This document shows, one piece after another, positions 1-4,375 of a DNA stretch of 8,875 nt (positions are counted from its first letter, which is position 1; the number at the start of each line of letters is the position of its first letter). Origin of the DNA: Paracoccaceae bacterium (GTDB taxonomy: Bacteria > Pseudomonadota > Alphaproteobacteria > Rhodobacterales > Rhodobacteraceae); contig SKMI01000107.1 of NCBI GenBank assembly GCA_007121115.1, forward strand, positions 1 to 8,875. Direction: 5' to 3'. Under the pieces are notes generated by a model. It ran no database searches. It worked only from the letters and a program-made list of their open reading frames with translations, and was not told the origin of the DNA. The position numbers were made by a program, and so were the translations under genes.

Positions 1-189
1 GACACCGTGAACCAGATCGCCCTTCACCGCGATTTGCTGCCGATAACTCTTGCCGCGTCCGTTCGAGACCCGCCCCGTGATCGCGCCGTCCAGCAGCGGC
101 TCGACCGACGCAACAAGACCGCGGCGAACGTAATCGCGTGCCCGCTGCAGTGTGAGCGCGTCAAAGTGGTCCTTCAGCCGAATATCCAT
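1..189 (-). CDS. N-terminal fragment of a probable SWIM zinc-finger protein (cut by window edge)
   Basis: The minus strand has an ATG at 189-187 followed by 63 uninterrupted codons to the window edge, so the 3' part lies outside. A Shine-Dalgarno-like AGGGG (199-195) sits 5 nt before the ATG. The peptide contains the segment FDALTLQRARDYVRRGLV, then a short strand-rich part with GRVSNGRG and YRQQIAVKGD. From memory, this pattern (a helix with R-x-Y-x-x-x-G-x-V, then beta strands) is the N-terminus that precedes the CxCx(n)CxH SWIM zinc finger in bacterial SWIM proteins, often encoded beside or fused to SNF2-type helicases. The zinc ligands themselves are beyond the edge, so the family call is inference. 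The uninterrupted frame, SD and amino-acid composition support a real gene more strongly than they support the name. Confidence 0.5.
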   Translation of the reverse strand, partial: MDIRLKDHFDALTLQRARDYVRRGLVASVEPLLDGAITGRVSNGRGKSYRQQIAVKGDLVHGV

Positions 190-421
190 GCGCTCCCCTG
201 GCAGGTTCTGATGGCGACCCGGCGCCGTTTCAGTCTCGAAGGCCGCGATGTGGCGTTCGTCAGCCCCGCCGCGCGCCCAAGTCCTGCCCGATTACGCCGA
301 GGGGTCAAGGCGGCGGGGCGCGATCTCCGCCAGGAGATGCCCTCGTTGACCAGGTCGAAAGCCTTCATCGGGCATTGTTCGGCGCGCATCATCAGAGCAG
401 CGCTGCGGAAATTAAACCGCG
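190..421. other. Gene-free stretch between the partial gene and the IS remnant
   Basis: No convincing gene is seen. The reading frame of the IS remnant continues open on the minus strand to about 174, but its product is Arg/Ala-rich, resembles no family I recognise, and overlaps the start of the SWIM-like gene. A short perfect inverted repeat, ATCTCC-GCCA-GGAGAT, lies at 323-338 and has no T-tract. The segment must also hold the promoter of the left-edge gene, but no clear -35/-10 pair stands out. Confidence 0.5.
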
Positions 422-601
422 CAAGCTTCGGCGCAATTGCCTTATAGGCGGCCGTGTCGCTGACATAGTCAGCACGGTTCTCTCGGAAAAGCCGAACACC
501 GCGTTCACGCAGTTCGGCAGGATAGGCGGGGGTATATTAATTCTTCGTCATAGGGCTCATCCTTTGAGTAATATACTCTCCGGTAAACCCGGGGCGGTTC
601 A
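422..601 (-). mobile_element. Truncated IS3-family insertion sequence (left end plus start of OrfA)
   Basis: Read on the minus strand from 601, the sequence starts TGAACCGCCCCGGGTTT and continues CCGGAGA, which resembles the terminal inverted repeats of many IS3-family elements. About 25 bases further in is a Shine-Dalgarno AAAGGA (565-560), then an OrfA-like start codon at 551-549. OrfA-like homology runs to about 423, where it stops abruptly after APKL, and the expected helix-turn-helix continuation is missing. No matching right inverted repeat is found leftward in the window, so more than 80 percent of a normal 1.2-1.5 kb element is gone. The right edge (601) is set by the inverted repeat; the left edge is only the point where similarity fades. 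Family assignment is from memory of the motif, not from a search. Confidence 0.6.
423..551 (-). pseudogene. IS3-type transposase OrfA remnant with an early stop
   Basis: The frame begins ATG-ACG-AAG-AAT, then meets TAA at 539-537, then continues in the same frame with YTPAYPAELRERG, VRLFRENRADY and SDTAAYKAIAPKL. This matches the usual start of the small DNA-binding OrfA of IS3-family transposases, where residues after the start read like (M)TKNYTPEFRxxAVRLFxENR. The TAA looks like a 3-base insertion next to the Asn codon, since removing it restores the expected N-Y-T-P order. After Leu (425-423) the sequence no longer resembles OrfA. With a nonsense codon at position 5, loss of the rest of OrfA, and no OrfB, it cannot encode an active transposase. 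Confidence 0.6.
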
Positions 602-953
602 GCAATGCAGCGACTGTTTGGTCCGATGATGACAGCTTGACCTGGTGGTGCGAAAGGCGAATACGCGGCGGTGCGTCGGGGCTCCAGACGGCCCATGCGG
701 GCCCCTGCGTTGAAAGGTTGAGCCTCGGCTGCATGATGATGGAACGTGCATCAGGTGCTCCGGACCCGTGGCGGCGTGCCCTGACCAGCCGCGCTGTCTA
801 TCGGCGCGCCACCTCGGCGCGCCGCGGTCATCATGAGGGGCCCGGTTGTCAACCTCTCACGGTGCGCCAAAGCCGCCGATGCGGCGCGGCGCGGCGCCGG
901 CGTGGGGCGGGGGCGCAGGGCTGCTGGGTGCAGCGCGCACCGCCCGTGACAAT
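602..953. other. Gene-free stretch downstream of mmsB
   Basis: No coding frame here has a recognisable product, plausible SD and sensible composition; the frames that stay open are Arg/Ala-rich. The stretch contains a strong GC hairpin (802-824, listed separately), a short dyad GGTGC-AGCGC-GCACC at 928-942 just beyond the mmsB stop, and a G/C-rich run at about 885-920. No T-tract follows either hairpin on the minus strand, so an intrinsic terminator for the valine operon is not evident. The segment abutting the IS end at 602 might be debris of an older gene interrupted by the element, but nothing in it is recognisable. Confidence 0.5.
802..824. repeat. GC hairpin formed by two GGCGCGCC octamers
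   Basis: GGCGCGCC occurs at 803-810 and again at 816-823, separated by ACCTC. Because the octamer is itself a palindrome, the copies are at once direct and inverted repeats; with the flanking C802-G824 pair they form a 9-bp stem with a 5-nt loop. It lies about 130 bases beyond the mmsB stop and could slow polymerase or protect a 3' end, but it has no following T-run. Confidence 0.55.
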
Positions 954-1826
954 TCAATCCCGGCTGCGTGCCTCGAACCGGGGCAGCATCGCCGAGAAAT
1001 CGCGGCCCTTGCCGTCCTCGGCCTCCACGAATTGCGCGTAAAGCTCGGCGGCCCGGGCGCCCATTGGCGTATCCGCGTCGGCGGCCTCGGCGGCCATCTG
1101 GCTCAGGCGCAGGTCCTTGAGCATCAGTTCGGCAGCGAAGCCCGGTTTGTAGCCGTTGTCGGCGGGCGATTGCGGGCCGACCCCGGGGGCGGGGCAATAG
1201 GCGTTCATGGTCCAGGAATAGCCCGAGGAGGTGGAGACCACATCGAACATCCGCTGGCGATCCAGTCCCAGCTTGTCGGCGAGGGCGAAGGCCTCGCAGG
1301 TGGCGATCATGGTCACGCCCAGGATCATGTTGTTGCAGATCTTGGCCGCCTGGCCCGCGCCGGGGGCGCCGCAATGGACCGCCTTCTGACCCATGATCTC
1401 GAAAAGCGGCGCGACCTTGGCAAAGGCCGCCTCGGATCCGCCAACCATGAAGGTCAGTGTCCCCGCGGCAGCCCCGCCGACGCCGCCCGAGACAGGTGCG
1501 TCCAGCGCGCCCAGCCCCTTGGCTTCCGCCTCGGCTGCCACGGCGCGGGCGCTGTCCACATCAACGGTGGAGCAGTCGCAGAGCACCGCGCCGGCGTCCA
1601 TGGCGGGGATCACCTGCGCCGCCACGGCGCGCAGGATATCGCCGTTGGGCAGCATGGTGATGACCACTTCGGCACCCCTGGCAGCCGCTTCGGCGCTGTC
1701 GGCGGCGCGCACGCCTTCAGGCATGGGTGCGGTCAGGTCGAAGCCCGTCACGTCATGCCCTGCGCGGGCCAGATTGGCGGCCATCGGCCCGCCCATGTTG
1801 CCCAGTCCGATGAATCCGATCTTCAT
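954..1826 (-). CDS. mmsB: 3-hydroxyisobutyrate dehydrogenase (MmsB)
   Basis: Predicted cytosolic enzyme oxidising 3-hydroxyisobutyrate to methylmalonate semialdehyde with NAD, a late step of valine breakdown. It has 290 residues, normal for the family. The N-terminal Rossmann segment GFIGLGNMGGPMAANL (4-19) binds the dinucleotide. The substrate motif is DAPVSGGVGGA (109-119), and GAGQAAKICNN (156-166) carries the catalytic Lys162 and Asn166 spaced as in beta-hydroxyacid dehydrogenases. The C-terminal GFAAELMLKDL (229-239) supplies the usual substrate-side Lys237 and Asp238. The ATG at 1826-1824 overlaps the upstream hydrolase stop as ATGA, and a strong GAGGAGGAG lies 5 nt before it, so translation is probably coupled. 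It is the last gene of the valine block. Tartronate semialdehyde reductase is the main alternative in this superfamily, but the valine neighbours favour MmsB. Confidence 0.93.
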   Translation of the reverse strand: MKIGFIGLGNMGGPMAANLARAGHDVTGFDLTAPMPEGVRAADSAEAAARGAEVVITMLPNGDILRAVAAQVIPAMDAGAVLCDCSTVDVDSARAVAAEAEAKGLGALDAPVSGGVGGAAAGTLTFMVGGSEAAFAKVAPLFEIMGQKAVHCGAPGAGQAAKICNNMILGVTMIATCEAFALADKLGLDRQRMFDVVSTSSGYSWTMNAYCPAPGVGPQSPADNGYKPGFAAELMLKDLRLSQMAAEAADADTPMGARAAELYAQFVEAEDGKGRDFSAMLPRFEARSRD

Positions 1827-2890
1827 GCCCGCTCCTCCTCGATGTCGAATGTCAGTTCCGCTGCGCCCAATGGGGCCAGCATCGCGGCGACCTCGGCCTC
1901 GGTCACGGCCTTGATGCTCTCGTGCCGCCAGCGCGGGCTGCGGTCCTTGTCGATGATCGCAGCGCGGATCCCTTCCAGGAAATCGCCCCGCTCCATGCTG
2001 CGCCAGACCCAGCGGAATTCGGCGCGCAGCGCGTCGCGGATGGTGGCGTCAGGCCCCAGCGCACCGATCATGGCGGAAGCGCAGGCGAGGCTGAGCGGGC
2101 TGTTGCGTCTGAGCGCCTTGAGCGCCTGCGCCTCTCCTGCGCCTTCGGTCGCTTCCAGCCGCGCCATGATCGCGGCCACCTGAGCGGCCCCGGAGCCGGG
2201 GGCTTCATAGGCGGCCAGCAGGTCGGTCGCTGCGGCCAGCGGGCTTTCGGGGGCGGGCTGCGCACCAGCGGCGATGCCCTCCGCATCCCCGGTTTCGCAC
2301 AGCCGCGAGACCAGCGCGGGCCACTCCGCGCGTGGAATGAAATGGTCGGCAAAGCCCGCGAAGATTGCGTCCCCCGGGCCTATCCGCGCCCCGGTCAGCC
2401 CAAGATGCAGCCCCAGCCGCCCCGGTGCGCGCGCCAGCAGGCGCGAGCCGCCCACATCCGGGACCAGCCCGATCCCGCATTCGGGCATGGAAATCTGCGT
2501 GTCCTCGGCCACCACCCGGTGGCTGGCGTGGCAGCCATAGCCCACGCCGCCGCCCATGACGAAGCCGTGCAGGAAGCTGACCACCGGCTTCGGATACTCG
2601 GCGAGAGCCGCGTTCATCCGGTATTCATCGCGCCAGAAGGCGCGCCCGGCGTCGAAATTCCCGGCCCGGCCCTGTTCATACATATAGGCAATGTCGCCCC
2701 CGGCGCAGAAGGCGCGGTCCCCGGCGGCATCCAGGATCACCAGCGCCACGGAGGGGTCATCGCGCCAGCGGGTCAGGGCGGCGGTGGTCTCCACGCACTG
2801 CGCGTGGGTCAGCGCATTCAGCGCCTTGGGGCGGTTGAGCGTCAGCCGCCCGGCGCGGCCTTCGGTGCGAACGATCAGTTCCGGTTCCAT
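1823..2890 (-). CDS. 3-hydroxyisobutyryl-CoA hydrolase (crotonase fold)
   Basis: Predicted to hydrolyse 3-hydroxyisobutyryl-CoA to free 3-hydroxyisobutyrate, the substrate of the next gene. It has 355 residues, longer than a simple enoyl-CoA hydratase (about 260) and right for HIBYL-CoA hydrolases. Visible are the oxyanion-hole segment FCAGGDI (61-67), FVMGGGVGYG (110-119) and MPECGIGLVPDVGG (135-148), in which Glu137 and Asp145 occupy the catalytic positions of this subfamily. The C-terminal half has the hydrolase-specific pattern SPLSL, then EFRWVWRSMERGDFLEGIRA and IIDKD with a following P-R-W. The ATG (2890-2888) directly abuts the dehydrogenase stop (TGA-ATG, no gap), and GAGGGG inside the preceding gene's end serves as ribosome site. 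It overlaps mmsB by four bases. Family members are often mislabelled enoyl-CoA hydratase; the C-terminal motifs argue against that here. Confidence 0.9.
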   Translation of the reverse strand: MEPELIVRTEGRAGRLTLNRPKALNALTHAQCVETTAALTRWRDDPSVALVILDAAGDRAFCAGGDIAYMYEQGRAGNFDAGRAFWRDEYRMNAALAEYPKPVVSFLHGFVMGGGVGYGCHASHRVVAEDTQISMPECGIGLVPDVGGSRLLARAPGRLGLHLGLTGARIGPGDAIFAGFADHFIPRAEWPALVSRLCETGDAEGIAAGAQPAPESPLAAATDLLAAYEAPGSGAAQVAAIMARLEATEGAGEAQALKALRRNSPLSLACASAMIGALGPDATIRDALRAEFRWVWRSMERGDFLEGIRAAIIDKDRSPRWRHESIKAVTEAEVAAMLAPLGAAELTFDIEEERA

Positions 2891-4036
2891 TCAGCCCCTC
2901 TCGGCCAGCAGCGCGCGCGCGGTGATCAGGCGCATGATCTCGTTCGTGCCTTCGAGGATCTGGTGCACGCGCAGGTCGCGCACGATCTTCTCGATCCCGT
3001 AATCGGCCAGATAGCCGTATCCGCCGTGGAGTTGAAGGCACTGGTCGGCCACGCGGCTGCCGGTCTCGGTGACCAGCTTCTTGGCCATGGCGCAGAAGCG
3101 GGTGGCATCGGGCGCGCCGGTGTCAAGCTTCCACGCTGCCTGGCGCAGGAAGGTGCGGGCCGATTGCAGCTCGATCTCGAGGTCTGCGAGGCGGAACTGC
3201 AGCGCCTGGAACTCGTCCAGCCGTTTGCCGAAGGCGCGCCGTTCGCCCATGTAGGCGATGGTTGCATCCAGTGCCGCCTGTGCGCCGCCAAGGCTACAGG
3301 CGGCGATGTTCAGCCGCCCGCCGTCCAGCCCGTTCATGGCATAGCGGAAGCCCGCGCCTTCGTCGCCGATCAGGTTGTCGGCGGGGACCGGGCAGGCGTC
3401 GAACTGCACCTGCCGGGTGGGTTGCGACCGCCAGCCCATCTTGTCCTCCAGCCCGCCGAAGCTGAGCCCCGGCGCGCCGTTCTCCACCACCAGCGCCGAG
3501 ATGCCCTTTGGCCCGGCCGGCCCGGTGCGAGCCATGACGATATAGGCATCCGAATAGCCGCCGCCCGAGATGAAGGCCTTGGTGCCGGTGAGGCTGTAGC
3601 CCTCGTTGGTGCGATCGGCCTTCGTGCGCAGCGCGGCGGCGTCCGATCCGGCGCCGGGTTCGGTCAGGCAGTAGCTGAGCACGGTTTCCAGCCCGATGGC
3701 GGGGGTGAGGATGCGGGACTTGAGGTCGTCGCTGGCGAATTTGTCCAGCATCGCGGTGCACATGTTGTGGATCGACAGGAAGGAGGCGACCGAGGGGCAG
3801 GCCATGGAGAGCGCCTCGAACACCAGCGTTGCGTCGAGGCGGCTCAGCCCGGTGCCGCCGGAGTCTTCGGACACATAGAGCCCGCCGAAGCCCAGTTCGG
3901 CGAGTTTGGGCCAGAGATCGCGCGGGATGGTGCCCTCGGCCTCCCAGGCACGGGCATGGGGGGCAATGGCGTTCTGGCCCACGCCATGGGCCATGTCGAA
4001 GATCGCCTGCTGCTCTTCGCTGAGCGCAAAATCCAT
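2891..4036 (-). CDS. Acyl-CoA dehydrogenase, probably isobutyryl-CoA dehydrogenase
   Basis: FAD enzyme expected to oxidise isobutyryl-CoA to methacrylyl-CoA, passing electrons to electron-transfer flavoprotein. It has 381 residues, typical for the family. Seen in order are an N-terminal helical domain, YCLTEPGAGSDAAAL (122-136), which contacts FAD and substrate, the middle beta domain with GTKAFISGGG (151-160), and GAGFRYAMNGLDGGRLNIAA (227-246). C-terminal helices follow with RRAFGKRLDEFQALQF (266-281), QLHGGYGYL (335-343) and ILEGTNEIMR (360-369), where Glu362 is the catalytic base position used by short branched-chain and medium-chain members. GGAGGAG (4049-4043) lies 6 nt before the ATG. 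It is the first gene of the operon, followed without gap by the hydrolase. Substrate identity is inferred from the hydrolase and mmsB neighbours; short-chain or 2-methylbutyryl-CoA dehydrogenase cannot be excluded by sequence alone. Confidence 0.86.
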   Translation of the reverse strand: MDFALSEEQQAIFDMAHGVGQNAIAPHARAWEAEGTIPRDLWPKLAELGFGGLYVSEDSGGTGLSRLDATLVFEALSMACPSVASFLSIHNMCTAMLDKFASDDLKSRILTPAIGLETVLSYCLTEPGAGSDAAALRTKADRTNEGYSLTGTKAFISGGGYSDAYIVMARTGPAGPKGISALVVENGAPGLSFGGLEDKMGWRSQPTRQVQFDACPVPADNLIGDEGAGFRYAMNGLDGGRLNIAACSLGGAQAALDATIAYMGERRAFGKRLDEFQALQFRLADLEIELQSARTFLRQAAWKLDTGAPDATRFCAMAKKLVTETGSRVADQCLQLHGGYGYLADYGIEKIVRDLRVHQILEGTNEIMRLITARALLAERG

Positions 4037-4042
4037 GAATGT

Positions 4043-4049
4043 CTCCTCC
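4043..4049 (-). promoter_or_regulatory. Strong Shine-Dalgarno of the valine operon's first gene
   Basis: GGAGGAG on the minus strand, 6 nt before the ATG of the acyl-CoA dehydrogenase. It fixes the start codon and suggests efficient initiation for the operon. Confidence 0.7.
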
Positions 4050-4112
4050 GGTCCCGCCCTTTGGCCCGATGGGTCTGGGGCAGCGATTTGAACGGGTGTT
4101 TAATTACGGATT

Positions 4113-4131
4113 CTTGCGAGAGTTTTGCAAG
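4113..4131. promoter_or_regulatory. Candidate operator dyad upstream of the valine operon
   Basis: The 19-bp sequence CTTGCGAGAGTTTTGCAAG is an imperfect palindrome with CTTGC/GCAAG outer arms (one further mismatch inside), 77-95 bases before the dehydrogenase ATG. It lies beside the only AT-richer patch in the intergenic region (TTTAATTA at 4100-4107), where a promoter is most plausible. TTGC/GCAA dyads recall the TTTGCAAA-type operators of short-chain acyl-CoA regulators (ScfR family, such as PccR) known in Rhodobacter. Here the spacing between half-sites is one base shorter than the PccR pattern as I remember it. The role is inference. Confidence 0.35.
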
Positions 4132-4227
4132 TGCCGGACCGAGGGGCGCGCGGATTGCGTCGGCTGAGCAGGAAAGGGGTGCTCCCGCCGGTCTTCCGTC
4201 CGCTGACGCGTCCGTCATCCCGTTAGG

Positions 4228-4306
4228 CCGGGCAGCGCGCGCAAGCGCGCGCTGCCGGGGGCGCTGCCCCCGGACCCCCGGGAGTATTTTTCGGCAAGAT
4301 GAAGCA
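4228..4306. repeat. Rhodobacteraceae-type intergenic repeat with two adjacent strong hairpins
   Basis: Two hairpins abut. GGCAGCGCGCGC (4231-4242) pairs with GCGCGCGCTGCC (4245-4256). CCGGGGGC (4255-4262) pairs with GCCCCCGG (4266-4273) around loop GCT. A GGACCCCCGGGAGTATTTTT segment follows, then CGGCAAGATGAAGC. The second half (GCTGCCCCCGGACCCCCGGGAGTATTTTT and the AAGATGAAG that follows) is a sequence I recognise from memory as recurring between genes in many Roseobacter/Rhodobacter genomes; copy number here cannot be checked. It sits about 70 bases past the stop of the penicillin-binding protein gene, in its 3' untranslated region. Read on the plus strand it looks like hairpin plus T-run, yet no plus-strand gene precedes it; on the minus strand the A-run comes before the hairpins. 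Confidence 0.65.
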
Positions 4307-4375
4307 TGGGCGAGACGGGCAAGAGGTCTGCTGGGGCCGGGGCGCTTGCCGCAGAACGCGTGGGCCAGCCTGGGA

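Noticed and set aside
174..420. Open continuation of the OrfA frame as a possible hybrid gene
   Set aside because: It lies behind a stop at codon 5, its composition is unlike any family I recognise, and it overlaps the start and SD of the left-edge gene.
732..835. Inverted repeat CATGATGA (732-739) and TCATCATG (828-835) as possible element ends
   Set aside because: Only 8 bp, nothing transposase-like between them, and no flanking duplication was seen; likely chance.
846..2183. A 445-codon plus-strand frame opposite mmsB and the hydrolase
   Set aside because: Low-complexity Gly/Ala/His composition and no SD; shadow of the well-supported minus-strand genes.
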